From Diaphorobacter sp. HDW4B (GTDB lineage Bacteria; Pseudomonadota; Gammaproteobacteria; Burkholderiales; Burkholderiaceae_C), in the NCBI RefSeq assembly GCF_011305535.1, contig NZ_CP049905.1:4462001-4526000 (forward strand): DNA of 64,000 nucleotides, given 5' to 3'. Position numbers and translations under genes: made by a program. Below the pieces are notes generated by a model. It was not told the DNA's origin. It saw only the letters and a list, made by a program, of their open reading frames with translations, and searched no databases. Positions 1-9,095 of this stretch are shown here, piece after piece. The stretch's first letter is position 1; each line of letters begins with the position of its first letter.

Positions 1-2
1 TG

Positions 3-482
3 AAGGGCAGTTACCAGTACCAACAGTACGTGCCGCTGAACAAGAAGTTCACGCTGGCATTCAACGGTGAACTGGGTCTGGGCAAGGGCCTGAACGGTCA
101 GCCGTTCCCCGTGTTCAAGAATTACTACTCCGGTGGTCTGGGATCGGTGCGCGGCTTCGAGCAAGGTACGCTCGGCCCTCGCGACATCACCGGCTCCGTG
201 CTGGGTGGCCCGAAGAAGGTCACTCTGAATGCTGAATTGATTGCGCCATTCCCGGGCGCAGGCAATGACCGTACGCTGCGCGTCTTCGGCTTCGTCGACG
301 TCGGCAATGTGTACGGTGAAAAAGAAAATTGGGAGTTGAGTGAAATGCGCGTGTCGACAGGTTTGGGGTTGAGCTGGATTTCCCCTCTTGGTCCATTGCG
401 TCTTGCTTTTGCGCAGCCCGTGCGAAAATTCGCCGGCGATAGAATCCAGAAATTGCAATTCCAGATCGGAACATCTTTCTAA
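3..482 (+). CDS. bamA: BamA, outer-membrane protein assembly factor (C-terminal fragment)
   Basis: Only the last 159 codons are inside the window; the reading frame is open from base 3. The fragment carries the end of the Omp85 beta-barrel, including the VRGF motif (GSVRGFEQGTLGPRD) of the conserved L6 loop region, and it ends in the amphipathic strand LQFQIGTSF with a terminal Phe, the usual signal recognised by the BAM complex. BamA inserts beta-barrel proteins in the outer membrane. The stop shares one base with the start of the periplasmic chaperone gene skp (TAATG), so the two are translationally coupled, and the lipid A genes follow. Assignment rests on the barrel end plus the classic bamA-skp-lpxD-fabZ-lpxA order. 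Confidence 0.95.
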   Translation, partial: KGSYQYQQYVPLNKKFTLAFNGELGLGKGLNGQPFPVFKNYYSGGLGSVRGFEQGTLGPRDITGSVLGGPKKVTLNAELIAPFPGAGNDRTLRVFGFVDVGNVYGEKENWELSEMRVSTGLGLSWISPLGPLRLAFAQPVRKFAGDRIQKLQFQIGTSF

Positions 483-1000
483 TGACATCCCTTTCCCGTC
501 ATCTTCCCTTGGTCGTTTTGCTGGGCAGCATGGCTGCCGCAGTGCCAGCGCAAGCTCAGGACTTCAAGGCCGGCTTCGTCAACACCGATCGCGTGTTCCG
601 CGAAGCCAATTCCGCCAAGGCTGCTCAAACCAAGCTGGAGCAGGAATTCTCCAAGCGTGAAAAAGAGCTGGTCGATCTTGGCAATACGCTGAAGAGCGCC
701 ACCGACAAGTTCGAACGTGAAGCGCCCACCCTGTCCGAAAGCCAACGTGCCTCCAAGCAACGTGCTCTGGCTGATCAGGACCGTGACTTCCAGCGCAAGC
801 GTCGTGAGTTCCAGGAAGACCTGAGCTCGCGCAAGAGCGAAGAGCTGGCAACCGTGCTCGATCGTGCCAACAAGGTGGTCAAGCAAGTCGCCGAAGCCGA
901 AAAGTACGACGTGATCCTGCAGGAAGCCGTGTACATCAACCCCAAGCTGGACATCACCGACAAGGTGATCAAGGCCATGAACGCTGGCAACGGCAAGTAA
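482..1000 (+). CDS. skp: Skp/OmpH periplasmic chaperone
   Basis: 172 residues with a cleavable signal peptide ending near AQAQD (about residues 1-25), then a long, charged, heptad-like helical stretch (about 45-130, rich in K/E/R/Q) that would form the coiled-coil tentacles of the Skp trimer. Skp binds unfolded outer-membrane proteins in the periplasm and delivers them to BamA, encoded immediately upstream with a one-base overlap. The start is fixed by that overlap. Length and layout are normal for the OmpH family. The next gene, lpxD, begins 30 bases downstream in the same operon. Confidence 0.95.
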   Translation: MTSLSRHLPLVVLLGSMAAAVPAQAQDFKAGFVNTDRVFREANSAKAAQTKLEQEFSKREKELVDLGNTLKSATDKFEREAPTLSESQRASKQRALADQDRDFQRKRREFQEDLSSRKSEELATVLDRANKVVKQVAEAEKYDVILQEAVYINPKLDITDKVIKAMNAGNGK

Positions 1001-1030
1001 TGTGATCCATCTGGTAGCGACAGGTATTGC

Positions 1031-2014
1031 GTGAGCTTGCGTCTAGGACAGATCATCAATGAACTGGGAGGCAGTCTTGAGGGAGCAAGTGCAGAGGTGG
1101 AAATCTCTCGCATCGCACCCCTTGAGACAGCCGGGCCCGGCGAACTGGCCTTTCTGAACAACCCGCGCTACCAGAGCCAACTGGCCGCCTCACGGGCGGC
1201 CTGCGTCATTGTGGCTCCTGCGATGCGCGATGCCGCGCTCGCGCGCGGCGCGTGCATCGTCACGCCCGATCCGTATGTTTATTTCGCGCGCGTCACACAA
1301 CTGTGGAAGCGCGAGCATGCGACCGGCGACAAGCACGGCATTCACCCGAGCGCCGTGGTCGATCCCGAGGCCTTTGTCGATCCCACCGCCTTCATCGGTC
1401 CGCTCTGCGTGGTGGAGCGGGGTGCGCGCATCGGCGCGAACACCGTGCTCAAGGCCCGCGTGAATGTGGGCGAGCGTTGCGTCATCGGGGACCGTTGCAT
1501 TCTCCATCCGGGTGTCGTGATCGGTGCCGACGGCTTTGGCTTTGCGCCCGAGCGCGGCGACTGGGTCAAGATCGAGCAACTGGGCGCGGTCCGCATCGGC
1601 AACGACGTGGAAATCGGCGCCAACACCTGCATCGACCGTGGTGCGCTCGAAGACACCGTGATCGAGGACAGCGTCAAGCTCGACAACCTCATTCAGATCG
1701 CGCACAACGTGCACATCGGCCATCACACGGCCATGGCGGGGTGCACAGCGGTGGCCGGAAGCACGAAAATCGGTGCCCATTGCATGATCGCGGGCGCGGC
1801 TTCGATCATCGGGCACCTGCAGATAGCGGACAATGTGCACATTTCCACGAACACCGTGGTCATGCGCTCGATTCCGCGCGCTGGGCACTACACGGGAGTT
1901 TTCCCGTTCGACGACAATGCGAACTGGGAAAAGAACGCGGCCACGCTGCGCCAGCTCTACAAGCTGCGCGAACGGGTCAAGGCTCTGGAACAAACAATCA
2001 AAAACGACGGTTAG
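1031..2014 (+). CDS. lpxD: LpxD, UDP-3-O-(3-hydroxyacyl)glucosamine N-acyltransferase
   Basis: 327 residues with a GTG start. Residues 1-100 form the N-terminal uridine-binding domain; about 105-300 are hexapeptide repeats of the left-handed beta-helix type ([20 protein letters not shown] and on), followed by a short C-terminal helix ([18 protein letters not shown]). The catalytic-type His lies in the [11 protein letters not shown] segment (about H225 to H232). The enzyme adds the second 3-hydroxyacyl chain to UDP-3-O-acyl-glucosamine in lipid A synthesis. It sits between skp and fabZ, with only 12 bases to fabZ, so co-transcription is very likely. Confidence 0.97.
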   Translation: MSLRLGQIINELGGSLEGASAEVEISRIAPLETAGPGELAFLNNPRYQSQLAASRAACVIVAPAMRDAALARGACIVTPDPYVYFARVTQLWKREHATGDKHGIHPSAVVDPEAFVDPTAFIGPLCVVERGARIGANTVLKARVNVGERCVIGDRCILHPGVVIGADGFGFAPERGDWVKIEQLGAVRIGNDVEIGANTCIDRGALEDTVIEDSVKLDNLIQIAHNVHIGHHTAMAGCTAVAGSTKIGAHCMIAGAASIIGHLQIADNVHISTNTVVMRSIPRAGHYTGVFPFDDNANWEKNAATLRQLYKLRERVKALEQTIKNDG

Positions 2015-2026
2015 ACCGCTGAAAAC

Positions 2027-2467
2027 ATGATGGACATTCACCAAATCCTCAAGCTGCTTCCACACCGCTACCCCTTTCTGTTGGTAGACCGTGTGGTCGA
2101 GCTCGAGCGCGGCAAGCATATTCAGGCGATCAAGAACGTCACCATCAACGAGCCTTTCTTTACTGGCCACTTTCCGGCACGCCCTGTCATGCCTGGCGTG
2201 CTGATGCTAGAAGCGCTGGCGCAAGCCGCTGGCCTGCTGTCGTTCGACATGATGGGCGAAGCCCCCGGCGACGACAAGGTGTTCTACTTCGTCGGCATCG
2301 ATGGCGCGCGCTTCAAGCGTCCGGTCGAGCCGGGTGATCAGCTGATCCTCGAAATCGATCTCGACCGCATCAAGGGCGGCATCTACAAGTTCAAGGGCGT
2401 GGCGCGCGTGGGCGACAGCATCGCCTGCGAAGCCGAGATCATGTGCACCATGCGTACCGTGGCCTGA
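2027..2467 (+). CDS. fabZ: FabZ, 3-hydroxyacyl-ACP dehydratase
   Basis: 146-residue hot-dog fold protein. The signature [21 protein letters not shown] contains His48 and Glu62, the catalytic pair of the family. FabZ dehydrates 3-hydroxyacyl-ACP in fatty acid elongation and competes with LpxA/LpxD for the same pool of 3-hydroxyacyl-ACP, which explains its place between lpxD and lpxA. Two consecutive ATG codons (2027 and 2030) could start translation; the second would give the more usual [17 protein letters not shown]-terminus. Ends 22 bases before lpxA. Confidence 0.97.
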   Translation: MMDIHQILKLLPHRYPFLLVDRVVELERGKHIQAIKNVTINEPFFTGHFPARPVMPGVLMLEALAQAAGLLSFDMMGEAPGDDKVFYFVGIDGARFKRPVEPGDQLILEIDLDRIKGGIYKFKGVARVGDSIACEAEIMCTMRTVA

Positions 2468-2489
2468 CTTTTTTCTCGAAGGTCGGCCC

Positions 2490-3278
2490 GTGTCCAATAT
2501 TCATTCCACTGCCATTGTCGATCCTGCTGCGCAACTCGACAGCACGGTGACGGTGGGACCGTATGCGGTCATCGGCGCGCATGTGCGCATCGGCGCACGC
2601 ACCAGCATCGGGCCGCACTGCGTGATCGAAGGTCACACCAGCATCGGCGAAGACAACCGGATCTTCCAGTTCGCATCGCTGGGCGGCGTGCCGCAGGACA
2701 AGAAATACGCGGGCGAGCCCACGCGTCTTGAAATCGGCAATCGCAACACGGTCCGCGAGTTCTGCACCTTCAATCTCGGAACCGTGCAGGATCGGGGCGT
2801 CACCAGCATCGGCGACGACAACTGGATCATGGCCTATGTCCACATCGCGCACGACTGCGTGGTGGGCAACCAGACCATCCTCGCCAACAACGCGACGCTC
2901 GCCGGCCATGTGCAACTGGGCGACTGGGTGATCGTCGGTGGATTGACGGGCGTGCACCAGTTCTCGCGCATCGGCGCGCATGCGATGGCCGGCTTCGCCA
3001 GTCATATCTCGCAGGACGTGCCGCCGTTCATGATGGTGGACGGCAATCCGCTGGCCGTGCGCGGGCTCAACGCCGAAGGCCTGCGCCGCCGTGGTTTCTC
3101 TGCCGAGCGCATCGCCGCGATCAAGCAGGCCTACCGCGTGCTGTATCGCCAGGGCCTGACGCTGGAAGCATCGATCAACGCCCTGAGTGCGCTGATCGAA
3201 GAGCACCCCAGCGCCGCAGCCGACATCGCGTTGCTGCGTGACTTTGTCGCCGCCTCGCAGCGCGGCATTGCACGCTGA
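2490..3278 (+). CDS. lpxA: LpxA, UDP-N-acetylglucosamine 3-O-acyltransferase
   Basis: 262 residues, GTG start, normal family length. Residues 1-185 are hexapeptide repeats of a left-handed beta-helix ([20 protein letters not shown] and following); the remainder is the helical C-terminal domain ([19 protein letters not shown]). The catalytic His region is [12 protein letters not shown] (H118 and H121). The enzyme performs the first step of lipid A synthesis, acylating UDP-GlcNAc at O3 from 3-hydroxyacyl-ACP in the cytoplasm. It is followed after 9 bases by lpxB, so the pair is translationally close. Confidence 0.97.
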   Translation: MSNIHSTAIVDPAAQLDSTVTVGPYAVIGAHVRIGARTSIGPHCVIEGHTSIGEDNRIFQFASLGGVPQDKKYAGEPTRLEIGNRNTVREFCTFNLGTVQDRGVTSIGDDNWIMAYVHIAHDCVVGNQTILANNATLAGHVQLGDWVIVGGLTGVHQFSRIGAHAMAGFASHISQDVPPFMMVDGNPLAVRGLNAEGLRRRGFSAERIAAIKQAYRVLYRQGLTLEASINALSALIEEHPSAAADIALLRDFVAASQRGIAR

Positions 3279-3287
3279 CGGAAAGCC

Positions 3288-4475
3288 GTGTCGTCAAAGC
3301 CTCCCATGCCTGCCAAAAGCAGTCCCCAAGTAGCCATGGTCGCCGGAGAAACCTCCGGCGATTTGCTTGCTGGGTTGCTGCTCGATGGTCTGCGCGACAA
3401 ATGGCCCGAGGTCCAATCCTTCGGCATCGGCGGCCCGCAGATGCAGGAGCGCGGCTTTGATGCGTGGTGGCAGAGCGAACGCCTTGCGGTGCATGGCTAC
3501 AGCCTCGAGTTGCTGCAGAAAATTCTCGGCCTCTTCAGACTGCGCGCGGAGTTGCGCGACAAGCTGATCGCCCAACCTCCCAGCGTCTTCATCGGTGTCG
3601 ATGCACCCGATTTCAATCTGGGCCTCGAGCAAAAGCTGCGTGAGGCTGGCATCAAGACCGTGCATTTCGTCTGCCCGTCGATCTGGGCCTGGCGAGCGAA
3701 CCGCGTCGACAAGATCCGCGCGAGCGCCGATCACGTGCTGTGCATCTTCCCGTTCGAGCCCGAACTGCTGGCCAAGCATGGCATCGCAGCCACTTACGTG
3801 GGTCATCCGCTCGCGCGTGTGATTCCGATGGTGGCCGACAAGCAGGCTGCGCGCGCGCAACTGGGTCTGTCTGCTGATGACGAAGTGCTCGCCATCCTGC
3901 CGGGCAGCCGCTCGGCCGAGGTCAAGTTCATCGCCAAGCCGTTCTTTCAGGCGGCTGCGATTCTGCTCAAGCAGCGCCCAAGGCTCAAGGCCGTCGTGCC
4001 CGCCGTGCCCAAGCAACGAGAAAAAATCGAAGCCATGGCGCGCGAATGCGGCGTGGCAGATCGTCTGCAGATCGTCACCGGCCAATCGCACGCGGTGCTG
4101 GCCGCCTGCGACTGCACGTTGATTGCCAGCGGTACGGCCACGCTCGAAGCGGCGCTGTACAAGCGACCAATGGTGATCTCGTATCACATGCATCCGATCA
4201 GCTGGCGGCTCATGAAGCGCAAGCAACTGCAGCCCTGGGTCGGTTTGCCCAATATTCTGTGCGGCGAATTCGTCGTGCCCGAACTGCTGCAGGATGCGGC
4301 CACGCCCGAGGCGCTGGCGGCTGCCGTTGCTCAGTGGCTGGACGCGTATTCGCAGCAACCCCAAAACATTCTCACGCTTGAAAAGCGCTTCACCGAGCTT
4401 CACGAGAGCTTGCTGCGCGATACACCGAAACTGGCCGCTGATGCGATCGAAAAAATCCTTGTTGCCAAGGGCTGA
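3288..4475 (+). CDS. lpxB: LpxB, lipid-A-disaccharide synthase
   Basis: 395-residue GT19-family glycosyltransferase with GTG start. The N-terminal signature [12 protein letters not shown] and the middle segments VCPSIWAWR and YVGHPLAR, followed by [10 protein letters not shown], are diagnostic. It condenses UDP-2,3-diacylglucosamine with 2,3-diacylglucosamine-1-phosphate to give the lipid A disaccharide at the inner face of the membrane. Its last 35 bases overlap the chosen start of rnhB, a common arrangement in proteobacteria. LpxH and the later lipid A genes are not in this window. Confidence 0.97.
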   Translation: MSSKPPMPAKSSPQVAMVAGETSGDLLAGLLLDGLRDKWPEVQSFGIGGPQMQERGFDAWWQSERLAVHGYSLELLQKILGLFRLRAELRDKLIAQPPSVFIGVDAPDFNLGLEQKLREAGIKTVHFVCPSIWAWRANRVDKIRASADHVLCIFPFEPELLAKHGIAATYVGHPLARVIPMVADKQAARAQLGLSADDEVLAILPGSRSAEVKFIAKPFFQAAAILLKQRPRLKAVVPAVPKQREKIEAMARECGVADRLQIVTGQSHAVLAACDCTLIASGTATLEAALYKRPMVISYHMHPISWRLMKRKQLQPWVGLPNILCGEFVVPELLQDAATPEALAAAVAQWLDAYSQQPQNILTLEKRFTELHESLLRDTPKLAADAIEKILVAKG

Positions 4476-5076
4476 ACAGGCCAGCTTTGACTGGCATCCA
4501 CCGGGTCTGATTGCAGGCGTCGACGAAGCGGGGCGCGGTCCATTGGCCGGCCCTGTGGTGACCGCTGCCGTCATCCTGGACGACATGCACCCGATTGCAG
4601 GCCTTGCCGACTCCAAGGTGCTCACCGCCGCCAAACGCGAAAAGCTCTTCGACGAAATCCGCGCCAAGGCGCTGTGCTTTTGCATCGCCGAAGCGTCCGT
4701 GCAGGAGATCGACGAAATCAATATCCTGCAAGCCACGATGCTGGCCATGCGCCGCGCGGTGATGGGCCTGCGCCTCAAGCCCGTGCGTGTACTGGTCGAC
4801 GGCAATCGCTTGCCGCAACTCGACGTTCCGGCCGAGGCCATCGTCAAGGGCGATGCGCTGGTGCAGGCGATCTCCGCAGCGTCGATTCTCGCCAAGGTCA
4901 CACGTGATCGTTGGTGCGAGCAACTGCACCAGCAGTATCCGCAATACGGTTTCGACGCGCACAAGGGTTACGGCACGGCAGTGCATCTGGCGGCGCTGCA
5001 GGAATTTGGTGCATGCCCCGAGCATCGCCGCAGTTTTGCGCCCGTGGCGCAGGCCTGCACGCCGCGCGACGTGTGA
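4441..5076 (+). CDS. rnhB: RNase HII
   Basis: 211 residues if started at the ATG at 4441, which lies inside the end of lpxB; TTG codons at 4459 and 4462 are shorter alternatives. The motif [15 protein letters not shown] holds the first two metal-binding acidic residues (D28, E29), VLVDGN supplies the third Asp, and the C-terminal region [14 protein letters not shown] matches the family. It cleaves the RNA strand of RNA-DNA hybrids, including single ribonucleotides left in DNA. The lpxB-rnhB-methyltransferase order is usual in Burkholderiales. Confidence 0.95.
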   Translation: MRSKKSLLPRAEQASFDWHPPGLIAGVDEAGRGPLAGPVVTAAVILDDMHPIAGLADSKVLTAAKREKLFDEIRAKALCFCIAEASVQEIDEINILQATMLAMRRAVMGLRLKPVRVLVDGNRLPQLDVPAEAIVKGDALVQAISAASILAKVTRDRWCEQLHQQYPQYGFDAHKGYGTAVHLAALQEFGACPEHRRSFAPVAQACTPRDV

Positions 5077-5152
5077 TCAATGAGCGCGCGGGACTCGTTT
5101 CCCCACCCGGTGTAAGCTGAGCGCTGCACCCGTTTTTTTGGATTGAAGTGAC

Positions 5153-5929
5153 ATGGCAGCAGCAACCCCCTTGGTGATCCAATCGCGCGACAACGCGCTG
5201 CTCAAGGACCTGCGCCGCCTGTCGCAGGACAGCACCGCCTACCGCAAGCAGGGCCGCGTCTGGCTGGAGGGCGATCATCTTTGCAGCGCCGCGTTGGTGC
5301 GCGGCATGCAGCCGCAGATTGCGGTGTTTGCCGAATCGTTCTGGCCTTTTGCGCCTACTGAACTCAAGCAGGCTGCCGAGAAAAACGTGCTGATCGCCGA
5401 TGCACTCTGGCGCGACATCAGCGGCTTGGAGTCGCCCGCACAAATGGGCTTTGTGATGGCGCTGCCCGACGCCAATGCGCTGGATGTCAACGCCCCCACC
5501 GTGGTGCTCGATCGCCTGCAGGATGCTGGCAATGTCGGCTCCGTGCTGCGCAGCGCATCGGCCTTCGGTTTCGTGCAGATCGCAGCCATCAAGGGCACGG
5601 CAGCGCTGTGGAGCGCCAAGGTCCTGCGCGCCGGCATGGGTGCGCACTTTGCGCTTCGGTTGGTCGAAGGCCTGAGCGAAGAAGACATCTCCACGCTCCA
5701 GGTTCCGCTTCTGGTCACCAGCTCGCATCGCGGTGACTTTCTCCACCAGGCCCAACTTCCATGGCCCTGCGCCTGGGTCATGGGGCATGAAGGACAGGGC
5801 GTCTCACCCGCACTGGAAGAGCGCGCTACAGCACACATTCGCATTGCCCAGCCGGGCGGCGAGGAGTCGCTGAACGTGGCGGCTGCAGCGGCGATCTGCC
5901 TGCATGCCAGTGGAGCAGCACGAAGCTGA
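5153..5929 (+). CDS. SpoU/TrmH-family RNA 2'-O-ribose methyltransferase
   Basis: 258 residues. The three SPOUT motifs are present in order: LQDAGNVGSVLRSASAFG (about 121-138), VMGHEGQGVS (about 205) and QPGGEESLNVAAAAAICLH near the end, which build the trefoil knot that binds S-adenosylmethionine. The N-terminal part (VIQSRDNALLKDLRRL) resembles the L30e-like substrate-binding domain of 23S rRNA methyltransferases of the RlmB/TsnR type. Exact substrate (rRNA versus tRNA) cannot be read from sequence. It is 76 bases after rnhB and ends the lipid A operon strand run; the next gene is convergent. Confidence 0.88.
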   Translation: MAAATPLVIQSRDNALLKDLRRLSQDSTAYRKQGRVWLEGDHLCSAALVRGMQPQIAVFAESFWPFAPTELKQAAEKNVLIADALWRDISGLESPAQMGFVMALPDANALDVNAPTVVLDRLQDAGNVGSVLRSASAFGFVQIAAIKGTAALWSAKVLRAGMGAHFALRLVEGLSEEDISTLQVPLLVTSSHRGDFLHQAQLPWPCAWVMGHEGQGVSPALEERATAHIRIAQPGGEESLNVAAAAAICLHASGAARS

Positions 5930-6006
5930 ACCCCGCCGCAGGTGAGCAGTGCCGCGATTTGCACTGGCCGTTTGCTTGGCTTCCCGTTTGTTTTGCGTGG
6001 GCTCGC

Positions 6007-7638
6007 TCAGTGCGCTCCGGCCGCCTCCGCTCCACCGCCGCCATGTGGTGCGGGTCGCTTGGTCAGCCAGATCAGCACGATCAGCGACAGGAACAGGAAC
6101 GATGATGCGAGGAAGATGTCATCGGCTGCGCGTGTGTAGGCCTGTTGGTCGATCAGTCGGTTGATCTGCGCGAGCGCCTGTTCCTGGGACAGACCTGCGG
6201 CCTTCAAGCCTTGCAGCGTGACGCCGAAAACCCCCTGGCCTTGAATCAGCCCTTCGGTCAAATGCGCGTGGTGCATGGCGGCGCGGTTGTCCCACAGGGT
6301 GGTGGCGATCGACGTGCCCATGGCGCCTGCGGTGATCCGCACGAAGTTGCTCAAACCAGCGGCTGCGGGGATGCGGTCGGGCGTGAGTCCAGCCAGCGTG
6401 ATGGTGGTCAGCGGGATGAAGAAGAACGCCATCGCTCCGCCCTGGATCAGCGTCGGGATCAGGATGTGGTTGAAGTCGGTGTCGGTGTTGAAATGCGAGC
6501 GCATCCACAGCACCAGTGCGAACACCATGAACGCGAGCGTCGCCATCTTGCGCGGGTCCCACACGGTGACCTTGCGGCCCACGAGCGGGGTGAGGATGAT
6601 CGCGAAGATGCCCACTGGCGCGAGCGCCATGCCGGCCGTGGTGGAGGTGTAGCCCATCCATTGCTGCAGCCACAGCGGCAGCAGCACGACGTTGCCGAAG
6701 AACACGCCATAGGCAATCGACAGCGCGATGGATCCGGCTGCGAAGTTGCGGCGTTTGAACAGGCGCAGATCGACCACCGGGTGTGCGTCGGTCAGATCCC
6801 AGATGACGAACACCACAAAGCTGATCACGGCGACGACGGCCATGGCGATGATCTCGGTGGAGGCGAACCAGTCGAGTTCCTTGCCCTTGTCGAGCATGAG
6901 TTGCAGCGCACCGACCCAAAGCACGAGAAGCGCCAGCCCGACGGAATCGATGGGCAGCTTCTGCGTGGGCGTTTCGCGCGAGCGGTAGATGTTCCAGGTG
7001 AGGAAGGCCGACAGCAGGCCCACGGGCACGTTGATGTAGAAGATCCACGGCCAGGAGATGTTGTCGGTGATCCAGCCGCCCAGCAGCGGGCCGACCACGG
7101 GCGCGACCAGCGTGGTCATGCCCCAGAGCGAGAGCGCGACACCGGCCTTCGATGCCGGGTAGCTCGACAGCAGCAGCGTCTGCGACAGCGGGATCATCGG
7201 CCCAGCGACCAGGCCTTGCAGCACGCGGAAGACGACGAGCATTTCCAGCGACGAAGCAAAGCCGCACAGCCACGAGGTGAGCACGAACAGCAGCACGCTC
7301 ATGGTGAACAGGCGCACGGCACCGAAGCGCCGCGTGAGCCAGCCGGTGAGCGGCACGGAGATGGCGTTGGCCACGCCGAAGCTGGTGATCACCCAGGTGC
7401 CCTGGCTCGGGCTCACGCCCACATCGCCCGAGATGGCGGGAATGGCGACGTTGGCGATCGAAGAGTCGAGCACGTTCATGAACGTGGCAAGCGACAGGGC
7501 GAGTGTGCCCATCGCCAGCGTTGCGCCGCTCAGCGGTTTGGGTGGCGCAGGCATGGCCGTTGGGGGTGGCAGCGAGGCCGCGACGGCGCTTTTGTCGCTG
7601 TCGTCTGGCATTGCGCCGGAGGTGGTGGAGGCAGTCAT
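6007..7638 (-). CDS. emrB: EmrB/QacA-type MFS drug efflux pump (DHA2 family)
   Basis: 543 residues with about 14 predicted membrane segments and a 45-residue Pro/Ala-rich cytoplasmic N-terminus. The motifs FMNVLDSSIANVAIPAI (motif D1 of 14-TM exporters) and GWLTRRFGAVRLF (motif A) are clear, as is GPLLGGWI (motif C). It is the last gene of a minus-strand operon, 24 bases after the membrane-fusion gene, and should work with that protein and the outer-membrane channel as a tripartite pump driven by the proton gradient. Substrate is unknown; EmrB homologues move hydrophobic drugs and uncouplers. Confidence 0.93.
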   Translation of the reverse strand: MTASTTSGAMPDDSDKSAVAASLPPPTAMPAPPKPLSGATLAMGTLALSLATFMNVLDSSIANVAIPAISGDVGVSPSQGTWVITSFGVANAISVPLTGWLTRRFGAVRLFTMSVLLFVLTSWLCGFASSLEMLVVFRVLQGLVAGPMIPLSQTLLLSSYPASKAGVALSLWGMTTLVAPVVGPLLGGWITDNISWPWIFYINVPVGLLSAFLTWNIYRSRETPTQKLPIDSVGLALLVLWVGALQLMLDKGKELDWFASTEIIAMAVVAVISFVVFVIWDLTDAHPVVDLRLFKRRNFAAGSIALSIAYGVFFGNVVLLPLWLQQWMGYTSTTAGMALAPVGIFAIILTPLVGRKVTVWDPRKMATLAFMVFALVLWMRSHFNTDTDFNHILIPTLIQGGAMAFFFIPLTTITLAGLTPDRIPAAAGLSNFVRITAGAMGTSIATTLWDNRAAMHHAHLTEGLIQGQGVFGVTLQGLKAAGLSQEQALAQINRLIDQQAYTRAADDIFLASSFLFLSLIVLIWLTKRPAPHGGGGAEAAGAH

Positions 7639-7662
7639 GGATGAGGTGCGATGACTGTGGGA

Positions 7663-9009
7663 TTACTTGGAGACTGTGTTGCTGACGACAGTATTTGCCA
7701 CCGCGCTGGCTTGCGCGAGCTTCTCGCTGGCAACGGGCGCGGCGTCGCTGGTGGGCGTCAGCGCAGGCAGGTTGCTGAGCGGTGCCAGACTCTTGCCTGC
7801 AATGATCTGCGCGATGCGCGCTTCGGCTTCCGGCATGGCGTTGCCGTACAGGGAGGTCTGCGCCACCGGCGTCTTGCGTGGATCGGCCGCAAGCGACGCG
7901 CCGTTCTTGTCGCGCACATCGACCTTCACCAGCATCGACAGACCGACGCGCAGCGGATGGTCCTTGAGGTCTTCAGGTGCAAGGCTGATGCGCACGGGCA
8001 CGCGCTGCACGACCTTGATCCAGTTGCCGGTGGCGTTCTGCGCGGGCAGCAGCGAGAACGCAGCGCCCGTGCCAGCGCCGAGGCCGACAATGGTGCCGTG
8101 GTAGGTCACCTTGTCGCCATACACGTCGGCGACGAGTTCGGTCTTCTGGCCGATGCGCAGATCGGCGAGTTGGCTTTCCTTGAAGTTGGCATCGACCCAG
8201 AGATTGTTCAGATCGACCACGGTCATCAGCGGCGCACCCGCAGCCACGCGCTGGCCGAGCTGCACGCCGCGCTTGGCGACAAAGCCTTGCACGGGCGAGA
8301 TCAGGCGCGTGCGCTCCAGCGCCAGATAGGCCTCGCGCACCTTGGCGGAGGCGGCCAGCACAGCGGGGTAGTCGCTCGAATTGCTGCCCTTGGTGGTGGC
8401 CTCGGCGGCGTCGAGCTGCGCGCGCGCGGCGTTCACAGCGGCTTGCGCTGCGACCACGGCGTCCTGCGCCGACTTGGCTTGCGTTTGCGCGTGATGGAAT
8501 TCTTCCTGACCGACCGCGCCTGTCAGCGTGAGCGGACGGCGGCGTGCCACGTCGTCCGCCGTGCGCGAAGCCTCGGCCTTGAGGCGCGAGAGATCGGCTT
8601 CCTTGGCGGCGACCTGCGCCATCAGCGGCGCGTTGTTGGCATACAGCGTGCGGGTCTGGCGCACGATCTGCGCGAGTTGCGATTCGGCCTGCGACAGGGC
8701 GACCAGCGCATCGGCGGTGTCGAGCTGCACGAGCAGCAGGCCAGGCTTCACAAAATCGGTGTCGTCCGCGCCGATGCTGGTCACGGTGCCGCCGACCTGT
8801 GGAGTGATCTGCACCACGTTGCCGCCAACGTAGGCGTTGTCCGTGGTCTGGTAGTTGCTGGAGACCATCCAGTGGTAACCACCCCAGGCGATGGCGGCCA
8901 CGACGACGGCTGCTGCCACGGCGGTCAGGCCCTTCTTGCGGCCTTGTGGATTGGCGGCTGGAGCTGCCGCAGGGGTAGAGGCGTTGGCTGGCTTGGTGTT
9001 GTCGGTCAT
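7663..9009 (-). CDS. emrA: EmrA/HlyD-type membrane fusion protein
   Basis: 448 residues. A short Pro/Ala-rich N-terminus precedes one membrane helix (LTAVAAAVVVAAIAWGGYHW, about 29-48), then a biotinyl-lipoyl half motif (TDNAYVGGNVVQITPQVGG), an alpha-hairpin with coiled-coil character (about 120-235) and the returning beta-barrel part (ISPVQGFVAKRGVQLGQRV). This is the periplasmic adaptor of a tripartite efflux pump. It lies between the outer-membrane channel gene (upstream) and the MFS pump (downstream). The C-terminal 60 residues are an Ala/Ser-rich tail of no evident function. Confidence 0.93.
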   Translation of the reverse strand: MTDNTKPANASTPAAAPAANPQGRKKGLTAVAAAVVVAAIAWGGYHWMVSSNYQTTDNAYVGGNVVQITPQVGGTVTSIGADDTDFVKPGLLLVQLDTADALVALSQAESQLAQIVRQTRTLYANNAPLMAQVAAKEADLSRLKAEASRTADDVARRRPLTLTGAVGQEEFHHAQTQAKSAQDAVVAAQAAVNAARAQLDAAEATTKGSNSSDYPAVLAASAKVREAYLALERTRLISPVQGFVAKRGVQLGQRVAAGAPLMTVVDLNNLWVDANFKESQLADLRIGQKTELVADVYGDKVTYHGTIVGLGAGTGAAFSLLPAQNATGNWIKVVQRVPVRISLAPEDLKDHPLRVGLSMLVKVDVRDKNGASLAADPRKTPVAQTSLYGNAMPEAEARIAQIIAGKSLAPLSNLPALTPTSDAAPVASEKLAQASAVANTVVSNTVSK

Positions 9010-9095
9010 GGTGTTCGGCGCTCTGTTATTCGTTGAAATTGGTTTTGCTGCCTGGGGCTGTGTCGTTCTTCAGCCGGAGGATGGATCTGGATGGC